A stretch of 15,610 nt of DNA from Chloromonas sp. AAM2 (GCA_004335635.1 QAXH01004131.1:24375-39984), one strand, 5' to 3'. Shown: positions 1 to 9,085, numbered from the stretch's first letter. Made by a program: numbers and translations. Notes: generated by a model from the sequence alone, not told the origin.

Positions 1-766
1 GGCCCGACGCAAGTCAATTCTTGACAGCCTTGCCTAACTGTGCGTTTTAGGTATTAAATGTTTATTTCACGTTTGGATATGAGATTTTACGGTCCCTGAG
101 TTGCGGGACACCATCCCATGTGCAAAATGATGCACTTCCATGGATGTAACAAACAATTCAATCAACAATTCAACAACAACCCTGACTTGTCCTTTATACT
201 GTATTTTCCTCCATTGTCGCAAATTGCCGCAGACCGTTCAGTAGATTGTGTACCAGGGAGCAATCGAAGGGCGCCAGGCCAGGACTCGTTTACAAGTGGC
301 ATGGACTGGCGCAAGCAGCTGATTGTTGCCACTGACATATGTATGACACCAGCTGACCAGACACTCTGAACAACGCACAGAGTCAACCTGAAATCGTGGC
401 GGTGAGCTGGTTGCTCGTTAACACACAAACCTCACTACAATTAAGAAAAGTAACAAAATTAAACATCGACCAGATGGTGTAGCTACATCCGAAAGATACT
501 GGCCGAGACCGCCCACAAGCAAGAGTTGACATGGTTGCATTGTCACGCAAAAAACGAGATGGGCAGGGTGCAGTCATGGTTTGATATGGACGAGGAGAGG
601 GGTCTGTTGTTTATGCGCCCAAGTTCCTGCAGACCCGGATATTCGACGCTACACCAAGGACGAACATAGAAAGAAGAATGTGTTGCTAGCAAAAAAAGAA
701 GAAGTGAGATTAAGGGTACGGCCAGCAGTGGCAAGGCCAGTATTACTGCATGGCTGGACCACATTG

Positions 767-803
767 ACAGGAATTGTCCCAGAACTGGCAAACTTTTTTT
801 TTT
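767..803 (+). repeat. dispersed repeat, copy 1
   Basis: This segment starts ACAGGAATTGTCCCAGAACT, continues GGCAAACTT and ends in a run of T. The same string recurs at 8440-8474 (plus) and, with a few changes, at 15551-15590 (minus). The flanks of the three copies do not match. The T run, or A run on the other strand, suggests the end of a retroelement or another short interspersed element, but the family is not identified. Confidence 0.6.
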
Positions 804-1538
804 GGTGCAACGCAGCGGCACAACATGTACACGCAAGAAAACCAGGATTAGCGTAACTGCTTAGATTGCATTTCTGTTCAGGATAAAATGGTCAGTCTGC
901 AAGGCCACCTCAGTGAAGGCCCCACCCAACAAACGTGCACAAATGTGAACAAGAAGAAGAATTCAAAAGGATTCATGATGCAGGGAAAAAGAAGAAGAGG
1001 CCAGGTGAGTAGCCCAGATCCCAGTGACTATGCATACCTGCTAGGCTGATGTAACCTATTGGCACACATGCACCACATTTCCAGGCAGTTAGGGCTGGGT
1101 GTCACAACTGATGATTGGCTGGACAACTGCTATTGGGAATTTGGTGCACTCGGCTGGGTAAACTGCAGGCCACACGGCAAAACAACTGGTGCATGCCACC
1201 GCAGCCACAGGCGGTGGGAAAAGCAAACTCCCGCTTCCCAACGACATGCACACTGTTTCCATAACGTATCATCATATCATGGGATGCCATGACACCATGA
1301 TGGCCTTGACCGGTCAAAACTCAACAACTCAAAGCAGGATACTCGGTAAAAAAAGGCGGAAAAGGCATTAAGTTGGCGGGGGTCTAGTGTCCTGCTAAAT
1401 CACAGAAGGGTTCACACCAGTTCGGACAATGCGCAAGAAGGTCAGTCAAAAGCGAGTCTCGAATGGCATTTGACCAGCAGCTACGGCCCATCTGCCTGCA
1501 ATGTCATAACACTGTCTGGCTGATATGGAACCTGGCAT

Positions 1539-1588
1539 GTAAGATGGCACGTGCACGGAGGCGAGCAGTAAGATGGCCCGGTGCACGG
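1539..1588. repeat. short tandem duplication
   Basis: A unit of about 20 bases beginning GTAAGATGGC and ending GTGCACGG occurs at 1539-1558 and again at 1568-1588, with one inserted base and a 9-base spacer. No coding role is seen. Confidence 0.5.
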
Positions 1589-2283
1589 CATGCAATGTGC
1601 TGCACCAACCAGCTGCCAGTATATCGTTCATCAGGCCTGGCATCACACGTCCTATGATGGGAGAGGCATGTACCTGCCTACCTGCAGGCCTAACCTGCAA
1701 CACCAGGTCATGGTGGCCAGTCTCAGCGCTCATCTAGCCCAGTCAGCAGCTCTGATAGAACTCAATGGACTAAAGACGCAGTGTCACAGCGGTGATGTGA
1801 AGCCGCCTCACTGCGCAGCCGCTGCCATCAAGATATTCAACGAGACCACTTGATAGCTGTGGAAGCACTCGGTTGATCATCTGCGGCACACTGCAGCTCA
1901 CAACACCTGCTGACGATATTCGACACTGTCGCCAAAGCCGCTCTATGGCCACAACATCCTGCTGTGCCAAAGATGTCTCCTGGGGCGTTGCGGCAGACGA
2001 ATCGTCTGAAGTGCGGACGTCCATGCGGCCAACTGAAGCTCACACTGACCGGCACACTTCAGAGGACGTCGTCCGAGAGCTCTGCTAGCGACAAGTTCGG
2101 ATAGCAGTTAACACTGCGGGAATTGTTCTCGGCTGTGTGATCTATACTAGGCGGTCTGTGTCTAGTGCCCGATGAAGCGCTGCGTTTGAAAAATCCGCGG
2201 TGCGGAGGGTTTGGCTGCCTTCTAAGGTGCCAAAGGAGTCTCCTGATTCATTGAATGACTGAGCATTGCTGTCCAGACCTCCA

Positions 2284-3280
2284 TCAGACATTGAATGGAT
2301 ACAGGACAGTGCTGCCATCGGTGACCTCGCCATAAAAATACCTGCATGAACCAGCACGCGCACACATACACACAATGCAGCCTCTCAAGTCTAGACGTGT
2401 CATTGAGCCTCAAAGAGAATAAGGTGATACGGGTCAATGCCGCCAAACGCAGTTATGAGTGGCCTGTTGCCCCATCAGCTCTGACTGGCTGGAAGGCTCA
2501 CGAAGACACATGCTGTGCGCGTCTGAGACAATGCATGCACACTGTGCTGCGATCCAGCTGAACCTCTTTCAAGCTCTTTAAAAGCTTTGCTTTTAAAAGT
2601 ATAATACCAACCACACATTTCCCTCCATGCAACCACATGCCTGAACTCATTGCGTGCTCACCTTCCGTTGAGGATGTCCTGAGGCAGGTCGCCCTGCTTG
2701 TCCACCTGCTTGTTGTGCAGCACAAACACGCCGATCACCGGCTCCCCGGCCCAAGGCAGGCCCTGGGCCTCGGCCTCGGCCTCGGCGCCCGCTGCCGCCT
2801 CCTTCAGCTACAATACAAAGACATGCAGGGCACCGAATTCAACAGCGGTTGTAGAAACCCAATCGAATACATCTACTGTCTTGCTCCAGCCGTGCTCAGC
2901 GTCAGTCAGGTTATGAATCTCCAGTAGTCCGAACTGCGCTTCATGAATCTTCTTGCTGGCTTGCTCCAGCCATGCTCAGTCGCAGCTAGGCTAAAACAAT
3001 CCAGCACAGTCTGAACTCTGCCTTCACTCCAGGAATTCACGCACCTAAGACCGCGCACCTTTGTGATGAATGCCGCCAGGGTTGTGCGTGTGTTGTCCGC
3101 CCGGTCGACCACCAGCACATGCTGGCCCGCTAGCGAGGCCGGACCCCACGCCTTGGCCCCTCTGATGTGCGCCAGGTACGGGTTGATGTCCTCGTCATAC
3201 AGCTCCAGGCGGGGCGTGAGCAGGGGCAGCTCATGGTGGACGGGTGGCTGCTGGTCGGCGGGGCGCGGCTGGTGCCCTGA

Positions 3281-3315
<35 letters not shown>

Positions 3316-4671
3316 CAATCTGTGTGTGCTACCTCTGTCTCGTCCCAGAAGTGAACCAGACGATGGAGTAAAGATCAAGCATGCATCTGAGCAAGAAGCA
3401 TGCCTCGCTTACCTGTGGCGGAGGTATTGGCGAAGAAGGCGGGCCACGGCTAGAGCACCGTCACTGGCTGCCACAAGCATTGTGGGCCCAAAGCGCTCCT
3501 GCAGCTGCTGCTCTTCGACTGCTTTCTCAAGGAGTGTTTCCACGAAGTGGCTGCTGACGATGTGCAACACGTCGCCTGTGGCGGTAGGCAGCGGGGAAGC
3601 GGGGCGTGCAGGGTGGCGGCGGGACGGGTCTGCCGCGCGGGTGGACGGCGGCTTGGGCATTGAGCCTGAGGAGTTGGAATGCTGTGCCTGTGGCTGGTCC
3701 TCTCCGTTTGTGAATGAGCCAGATGTTGCTGCGACAGGCAGAGGGCAGGCAGGGTGCGGATGAAGCTTGCTGTTTTGAAATGACCGCTAATTTTTTAATC
3801 TGTTTAACAGCTTGGTTCAAAATTGCTCCAGCGGCGGTGGTCGGATGCCCTTCTACCCGATCATGCGTTTTCTGTGCTAAAACTCCACTGTGCAAGTGAT
3901 TCTCATGCCAGTGCCAAACTTTAGCGTAACTGCAATGCACACCAGGACTGCAACCAAGAGAAAAACGTCCCTCTGATGTGGCACATCAAGCCTCTGGCGC
4001 TACAATGCGTGTAAGCACAGAAGAAACTGCCCTGCTGGATTGACATGTGCAAAATATTTTCGTGCCAAGTCAAGTGCGGTGCATGGCATGGGCTCTTGTG
4101 CCACACTTGCCACCCTCCTAACCAGTGCATAGGCCTTCTGACCATGTCCATGCCACATACCGTAGGCCAGATGGACGTTCTCTACCTCCTGCCCAACAAA
4201 CTCCTGAACACCATCCGGCAGCCGGGCCTCCTTGTGCCTCCTCTTGTTGTGCAGCACAAACACTCCAAGCTCTGGCTCTACCCAGGAGTCCGGCGATGCT
4301 GCTTGCTCTGAACTGAAGGGCCCTTGCTTCAGCTTGTCGATGAAGCCTGCTATGCTCGCTCTCGTGTTGTCAGCTTTATCCACCAGGAGTACGCGCTGTC
4401 CGGAAAACTGGCCCTCCCACTTTGCGTAGTGTTCATTGTATGGATTCTGATCATTGAAAAGCTCCAGCCGCGAATTCAACAGCGGAACGAGCTGGCCAGA
4501 CCTGGCCTTAATCTCGGCACGAAGGATCCGGCCTATTCCAAGGGCATCCTCACACGCAGCTATCAGAAGTGTGGGTTTAAATATCGTGTCAATATGTTGC
4601 TGAGCAATCGCGTTTGTGACCGTGGTTGTGATGTAAGTTAGGCTGAGCGTCCTCCAGTCAGTGGGCTCCAT
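2284..4671 (-). CDS. tandem two-domain phosphoribosyltransferase-like protein (fungal HPRT type)
   Basis: The family transfers phosphoribose from PRPP to a purine base (hypoxanthine, guanine or xanthine) in cytosolic purine salvage. My model has five exons: 4671-4161, 3728-3413, 3281-3059, 2807-2662 and 2341-2284 (stop TGA). It gives 417 residues, with all junctions GT-AG and in phase. Domain 1 is about residues 1-170 and domain 2 about 222-417, joined by a polar linker rich in S, N, Q and P. Each domain has a PRPP loop (VLLVDKADNTR at 94-104, VLVVDRADNTR at 331-341). Each also has the block GVFVLHNK followed by LP, which is typical of yeast Hpt1. The ATG at 4671 fits the family N-terminus. 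The join across 4160-3729 is inferred from a GTATGT donor and a pyrimidine-rich CAG acceptor in matching phase. The alternative is two genes: a single-exon 223-residue protein (4671-4000), and a second one starting at ATG 3660. Key acidic residues of the loop are replaced in both domains, so activity is doubtful. Confidence 0.72.
2769..2787. repeat. coding hexamer repeat
   Basis: Three repeats of CGGCCT-type hexamers (plus strand) lie in exon 4 of the phosphoribosyltransferase gene and encode an alternating Ala-Glu stretch. This region lies in the variable loop before the conserved GVFVLHNK block, so length variation would probably be tolerated. Confidence 0.5.
2880..2980. repeat. diverged duplication in intron
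   Basis: The segment CTTGCTCCAGCCGTGCTCAG at 2880-2899 recurs with one change at 2960-2979. The string (T/C)ATGAATCT also appears twice (2912, 2942). The spacing is about 80 bases. It lies in the intron between exons 3 and 4 of the phosphoribosyltransferase gene (3058-2808) and looks like an old local duplication. Confidence 0.5.
3283..3312. repeat. (TG)15 microsatellite
   Basis: Fifteen uninterrupted TG units lie on the plus strand. On the coding minus strand this reads as (CA)n running straight into the AG acceptor of exon 3 (AG at 3283-3282), so the dinucleotide repeat takes the place of the usual polypyrimidine tract. Confidence 0.9.
4161..4671 (-). other. exon 1: phosphoribosyltransferase domain 1
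   Basis: This exon encodes residues 1-170 plus one base. It starts MEPTDWRTLS and carries the region IFKPTLLIAACEDALGIGR (about 30-48), where the fungal enzyme has its glycine-rich pyrophosphate loop; here the glycines are missing. The PRPP loop is VDKADNTR (97-104). GVFVLHNKRRHKEARLP (136-152) matches the conserved C-terminal block of fungal hypoxanthine PRTs. The frame stays open to a stop at 4000-4002. The residues beyond 170 lose all resemblance to the family, exactly where a CTACG/GTATGT donor occurs (GT at 4160-4159). No intron interrupts this domain, whereas domain 2 has three. Confidence 0.75.
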
Positions 4672-5163
4672 GATTTTGGCTAGTCAGAAGTGCTGGTAGC
4701 AGTGCTGGCCTGGCTTGTCAAACGAATAAAGATCAGAGGAGTGCTGGTGTCGGGATGCCAAGACTGGTGACGTGGACAACCGTGGATCACATGCTTACCC
4801 GGTTTCAATGGTCATGTTTCATCAAACCACGTCAGAAGTCAAGTTCAGATGGTGTAAGTGAGGTTTGCATGGCTGCCACATGGTTTGCTGAAGTTTGAAT
4901 GGCTGTGGTGTGCTTGTTCCAGCACGCTTGTGTCATTGCTGATCTGAGCATGCTCGCTGATGCTCAGCTCTAGCAGCCCTCTTTGATGTGAAACGCAGAC
5001 AGCATGGATGGTGGTGCATGCACTTCTCCGACCACACCATGCGATCATCGTGCGTATGGTACTGTCTGGACTCGGAAGACACATCACGCACGGTTTGGCA
5101 TTTCTGAAGTAATTCAAGTCAGTTACGGCGGTTCAGTAAGCAGAGGCTGTAAGCCAGAAGGCT
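4672..5163. other. upstream region of the phosphoribosyltransferase gene
   Basis: No gene is seen here. By position it should contain the promoter and 5' untranslated region of the minus-strand phosphoribosyltransferase gene. I see no clear TATA box. Next to the transposon-like element there is a small tandem repeat, CAGAGGCTGTAAG (5142-5154) followed by CAGAAGGCTGTAAG (5155-5168). Confidence 0.45.
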
Positions 5164-5291
5164 GTAAGAAGCAGTAAACACAACCGTCCTGGCAATTTGT
5201 GCAGTTCCGCGTGTGGGCCCTGTTCAACTGGCCGTTGCGGCCAGCGTTGCTCCTTGGGTGTGGGGAGTTGAGATGGGGGTCATGAGTCCGT
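5164..5291 (+). repeat. left terminal inverted repeat
   Basis: It runs from GTAAGAAGCAGTAAACACAA to GTCATGAGTCCGT. Its reverse complement is found at 6773-6900 with only about two small indels (an extra G near 5168 and one in the run of G near 5279). It contains the short palindrome GGCCGTTGCGGCC. The homology stops sharply at the inner end. Confidence 0.85.
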
Positions 5292-6772
5292 CTCTCAACT
5301 CATGAACCCATCTCAAAATGTCTGGGAATCTGGTAAATTGGTCCCAAGGCTGCCAAAATTTGGATTTCATGAGCGTAGAACAGTCAGTTGTGTCCAATCA
5401 GACAGTCGAAGTTGGAGTGTCGGACTGGAGTGTGTGTTAGTGTGCGCCTCGACATTGCGTGGTGATCAGTACGACTGTGCATGGTACCTGATCTGATACG
5501 ACATCAGGTAGTTTGGTCGCACCAGGCTTGCGTCACTTGCTGAGTGTGTTGCAATGGTTTCTTGTGCGGGATCGCCCAGCGCTTTGCAACCACTCTGTGA
5601 GTGCATGTGGTAATCCCAAAAGGAAAGTGAGTGGTCTATTGCCTGTTGTGCCGATACATGGTACACGGTATAATGCAGTATGCAGGCGATGTAGACTGAT
5701 GAAGCTTGTCGTAAGCTCCATACATCCCTTAGCGCCGGTCTCTCTGTGCTATGTGGCAGCAGTCACGGAGCCTGGACCAGATACGGGCTGATGGTTTGCC
5801 AGGGTGCATGCTTGCGGATGAATGACGATGTCAATGTGAAGCAGTGTTCTGCCATCGCTAGGGAATCCTGGCAGTTGAGCTGGTTGGTCACGACAGCACA
5901 CCACCATCAGTTACCCGCCCAACCCCGTTACATGAAAAATGGCCAACAAGGCCATTGGCTGCCTACCAGCCGCACAGCAGTAAAACAAATTCCGCAGGGC
6001 AGAGCGAGCAAACAAGAGCTGGCTACAGGCAGTCAGGCACCCTTGTGGCTGACGGGCCAGTTTACACCCCTCTGGCGTAGGAAACAAAGTCGTGGGGCAG
6101 CTGTACGGGACGATCACATAAGCAGACGAGAGAAGGGACTGGGACAGCCATGACTAGGTAACCTTGCAACGCATTGTTTTACACTTGAAAGGAAAGGGAG
6201 AACTGACACTTTCAAGAAAGATGCCGTCACATGCCGTTCCCCCCTCCAGATCCGTTGAAGGTGGGGTTACAGACAGTATGTTGCAAAATGACTGGTACAT
6301 GTTTTGGGGCTGCAGCGTTTCTGTACCTAGATTTTCACCCCGACCGTACCAACCGACCAACCAACTACCTGGCTGGAAGCCCCTAAGCATCGCCGATGCT
6401 GTTGAGACTTGGCAGGTGTAATCCTCACACCATTTGGAACAAGCACTGTGTCAAAAAGTAAGCCTGATGACCGGCAATTATTGGAGAAAAAGGCTCCCTT
6501 TATTTCAAACGGTTTTTGTACATCACAACGGTCGAATTTGGGTTGAAAAACAGCCGAAAATGAGCCTTTTCTTTTGCCCTTTTGGCAGTACCTATCTGTA
6601 CCACTTGGAATCAGCCCAATCCGATCTATGGCTGGTATAACAATTGTAGGGTAGCACATAACAATTGTCGTCAGCCACTTTGCCTGGGCACAGCTTTTCA
6701 GTACGGCGGCCAGATTGCACAAAACTTGATGCGTCTTAATCCTTGTAAGAAGGTCTTTCTGTGATATGTTGA

Positions 6773-6900
6773 ACGGACTCATGACCCCATCTCAACTCCC
6801 CACACCCAAGGAGCAACGCTGGCCGCAACGGCCAGTTGAACAGGGCCCACACGCGGAACTGCACAAATTGCCAGGACGGTTGTGTTTACTGCTTTTACCA
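6773..6900 (-). repeat. right terminal inverted repeat
   Basis: This is the reverse complement of the left repeat, from ACGGACTCATGACCCCATCT to GTGTTTACTGCTTTTACC. Inside it the sequence diverges at once (TTCAACATATC against TCTCAACTCATG on the left), so the shared block ends at about 128 bp. Confidence 0.85.
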
Positions 6901-7025
6901 GGACCTCACGACCACGATGGACTCTTCATGCACTCTTCTCATGTCATAGTTGGGATGCAAATCTAAAGGCTTTTGTACCCCTTGTCAATTCCTCATACTT
7001 GAGCCTGGACTCAGCACTTGATGCA

Positions 7026-7085
7026 ATTCAAACGTCATAAACTCAGCTGAGCTGCTGAGTCGCACCCCGTTCATGACGTTTGAAT
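7026..7085. repeat. 13-bp perfect inverted repeat
   Basis: ATTCAAACGTCAT (7026-7038) and ATGACGTTTGAAT (7073-7085) are perfect inverted copies separated by 34 bases. The arms contain the ACGTCA core of bZIP-type binding sites, but no adjacent gene makes a regulatory role likely. Confidence 0.5.
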
Positions 7086-7320
7086 GGCATAAAGTGCCTA
7101 GGGACGTGCATAGTAGCTGAACAGAAAGGCATCGAAAGCAGCACGTTGTTGGTTGGAACTCCAGGGTCACTGGGCCCCATGGCAAGCAAAAAGGGTACAA
7201 GAATATGCAGATGCAAATCAAGGGGAAGGCAAAAGGCACCAAAGTTCGAGCTAGACTCGAATAGGTCGGACCAATTGAACCAAAAGCAAGGTGATGTACG
7301 GCCAGACAAAAGCAAGGTGA

Positions 7321-7633
7321 TACCAGGCGAGGCTCCCCGGGAATTATTTTCATGGTTGAGTTGTTTGAACGTATAGCTGAGAGAGGTGTGTTGCCGCGGG
7401 TGCGAACGCTCATCATCGCTGTAACAGCATGCCCGCCCTAGACGGTATGATATAAGAACAGGAAGTGCACAGATACCGCAGGGCAGCACAACGGGCGCGT
7501 GCGCAACGAAGTGCACTCCAGGGAGGTGACATTAGATCATGTGCATGTGGGATGTGCATGTGGCGTGAGCATGTGGACCCGTCAGTTGCTCACCCGCTAT
7601 CTGCCAGATGCTCCTTATGGGGTGGTACCCACT
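7321..7633 (-). pseudogene. decayed glyoxal oxidase gene fragment
   Basis: Positions 7587-7633 are identical over 47 bases to 13462-13508, the end of exon 3 of the intact oxidase gene plus its splice donor and the first intron bases. Weaker similarity continues into the intron (7523-7586 against 13394-13461). Further along in the same direction, 7416-7321 resembles exon 5. It shares ATGATGAGCGT, ACCCGCG, CAAC and CCTC in the same order and then CAACCATG, and it reads MMSVRTRGNTPLSAIR where the intact gene has MMSVRVFDPRNDSSALHR. Between them, GTTGTGCTGC near 7490 may be the remnant of exon 4 (GTTCTGCTGC). There is no long frame, and the remaining exons are not found. I read it as the relic of a tandem paralogue or a partial duplication. 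Confidence 0.55.
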
Positions 7634-8425
7634 ATCTCGGCTGCACACAATCAAGTTGTCGCTTATTGCAGCTTGCTTACTGTCTGTTAGACAACAATGC
7701 TCGCACAGGTTGTTTTACGTGCGTGTTGCTGTCGTTGTTGAGGTGGATGCAGGATGCTGATCACTATCACTACTTTGCTGGCTATGTCACTGGAGTGCGA
7801 GACTGCGCAGTAAAGGCGATTGAAGCAGAATGAAGTCTGCCGACGGCCAAGAAAAGCTGTGTCATCCATAAGCTGTGCTTGGGCCATCGCAGCCTGTTCA
7901 TCCACAATCACATTCACTGGGCGCAAAGAGAACCTCAGAATGCTCTCCAGTACCTTCTGGAAACACTTTTACAGGTGTCAGGGCGGGCAAGAGGCAGCAG
8001 TTGGCCAAGAGTCCAGCAAAACGCAGGCACTCTGACTTGCAAGAGGCCAGAATAGCTGAACAAGGCTTCAGTCACAGGCTGTGGGGCGTCTACGCGCTCA
8101 ACACACGAATTTGCTCAAGAGAGTGAAGCAGCTGGAACACCTGGTAGCGACTTACATCACCGACTTCTGAGATACTGGCCGGTCAGAATGGTTCACACAC
8201 CGGTTTGCCTTTTTACCCAGTAGGTCATGTCTCTTAGTTCGCTGTCCCAGAATTGGTGTGGTACCGTGTACCACAATTCCCGTTGCCCACCCCGTATGCG
8301 ATTGACGCGCATGTTGCCTGACACACACAGTCACTGGGTGGCCACAGTTCCTGTGAGAACCATGCACAGCAAATTGCGACCCCAGGCTGACACTGGCTTC
8401 CCACAACGGAAACTTACAACACCGG

Positions 8426-8430
8426 TTACA
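8426..8430 (-). terminator. candidate polyadenylation signal TGTAA
   Basis: On the minus strand TGTAA lies about 655 bases after the stop codon of the oxidase gene, and a second lies at 8418-8414. TGTAA is the usual polyadenylation signal of volvocine green algae, and no earlier copy is seen on that strand after the stop. The pentamer is short, so chance occurrence is possible. Confidence 0.35.
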
Positions 8431-8439
8431 GTGGTACTC

Positions 8440-8474
8440 ACAGGAATTGTCCCAGAACTGGCAAACTTCTTTTT
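8440..8474 (+). repeat. dispersed repeat, copy 2
   Basis: ACAGGAATTGTCCCAGAACT followed by GGCAAACTTC and a T run matches the copy at 767-803 almost perfectly. The shared block begins and ends abruptly, as expected for an inserted or truncated element rather than a gene. Confidence 0.6.
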
Positions 8475-9085
8475 AATGAAGAGCAATAACTCAAGGCATC
8501 ACAACTCATATTAAACGCTTGCCATTGCTGCCCGGCTCCATACCTCATGCTTATGATCTGCATGCCATAGACACACCCTTAAGAAGCGAATTACGAAAGC
8601 CCTGGCATGCCCAAAGTTTTGGGTAAGTTTGCCACACATTACTAATCGTGACAACGGTTCTCTGATACTTCTATGAGGTCACAACAAAACCAGAATAATA
8701 GAACCATTTGTTCAATGCTGTCCGCGCCTCGAAGGCCTCGACAAATTCAAAGTGCTACAATGTGTATAGTTGATTGTCAAACAGCTAACACCACAAACGC
8801 AGGCACAGCAGTATGTGTAGGTTGAATCTGAAGCCGTGCTGGGCCAGCGTTGATGAAAATTGGGCCCATGCGTAACGAAGAATGCGTAACAAATCATATG
8901 CAAAGCGAGGCCTGCAGAATCATGAGAAAGAAACATGTCCATTACCCAATCACATCATGTACCAGTGTGGTGCGTTGCGGCAATATGATATGACAGCTGC
9001 GCAAGCATAAGAACTACCTGCCACGAAGCATGGCGTAGAGCCTTCACGATCGAGGGTGGCGCGTGTATTGAGGGAGGTCCGGCGC

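Larger units (their letters stand above)
1..2283. other. gene-free stretch upstream in window
   Basis: I find no gene in this stretch. The open frames are short, on both strands, and do not resemble any family I know. It holds one copy of a dispersed T-tailed repeat (767-803) and a small tandem duplication (1539-1588). The part just below 2284 should contain the 3' untranslated region of the phosphoribosyltransferase gene on the minus strand. I did not see the TGTAA polyadenylation signal usual in volvocine algae on the minus strand within about 1.2 kb of that stop. Confidence 0.55.
2284..3728 (-). other. exons 2-5: phosphoribosyltransferase domain 2
   Basis: These are four exons of the second domain. 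Exon 2 (3728-3413) encodes the linker and the N-terminal helix and strand, ending LLRQYLRH at an AG/GTAAGC donor. Exon 3 (3281-3059) carries LLTPRLELYDEDINPYLA and the PRPP loop VDRADNTR. Exon 4 (2807-2662) starts with an acidic EAEAEA stretch, then PVIGVFVLHNKQVDKQGDLP, and ends at AAG/GTGAGC. Exon 5 (2341-2284) is only 58 bp, encodes RYFYGEVTDGSTVLYPFNV and stops. It aligns with the C-terminal aromatic segment of yeast Hpt1. The small last exon is supported by this alignment and by a CATGCAG acceptor. The first in-frame ATG, if this were a separate gene, is at 3660. Confidence 0.72.
5164..6900. mobile_element. non-autonomous DNA transposon-like element with long TIRs
   Basis: About 1.74 kb is bounded by near-identical inverted repeats of about 128 bp (5164-5291 and 6773-6900). 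The interior has no frame I can recognise as a transposase; its longest frames (5746-6153 plus, 6327-6782 minus) resemble nothing known to me. Both ends can be read with a TA dinucleotide just outside the repeat (5165-5166 and 6896-6897), which would suit a TA target duplication, but this is weak and no longer target duplication is seen. The high identity of the repeats suggests fairly recent activity or gene conversion. The superfamily is not assigned. Confidence 0.65.
7634..9085. other. gene-free stretch downstream of the oxidase gene
   Basis: No gene is recognised here. The part nearest 9085 should be the 3' untranslated region of the oxidase gene on the minus strand, up to a candidate TGTAA signal at 8430-8426. 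One copy of the dispersed T-tailed repeat lies at 8440-8474. A short direct repeat, ATGCGTAAC, occurs twice around 8869-8890. Confidence 0.45.

Noticed and set aside
543..836. Minus-strand 97-residue frame with a membrane-like hydrophobic stretch
   Set aside because: It begins next to the dispersed repeat and has no conserved motif; the hydrophobic run looks like chance translation of GCC/GTA-rich DNA.
581..856. Plus-strand 91-residue frame with a charged stretch
   Set aside because: No family resemblance; it runs into the dispersed T-tailed repeat, and the reverse frame is equally open.
3284..3763. 159-residue plus-strand frame
   Set aside because: It is antisense to PRT exons 2 and 3 and starts in the TG microsatellite.
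5746..6153. 135-residue frame inside the TIR element as a possible transposase
   Set aside because: No DDE/D-type spacing, zinc finger or other transposase motif can be seen, and it is far too short.
6327..6782. 151-residue minus-strand frame inside the TIR element
   Set aside because: It starts inside the terminal repeat and matches no transposase known to me; probably fortuitous.
7043..7516. 157-residue minus-strand frame as an intact gene
   Set aside because: It overlaps the oxidase relic in another frame and shows no conserved pattern.
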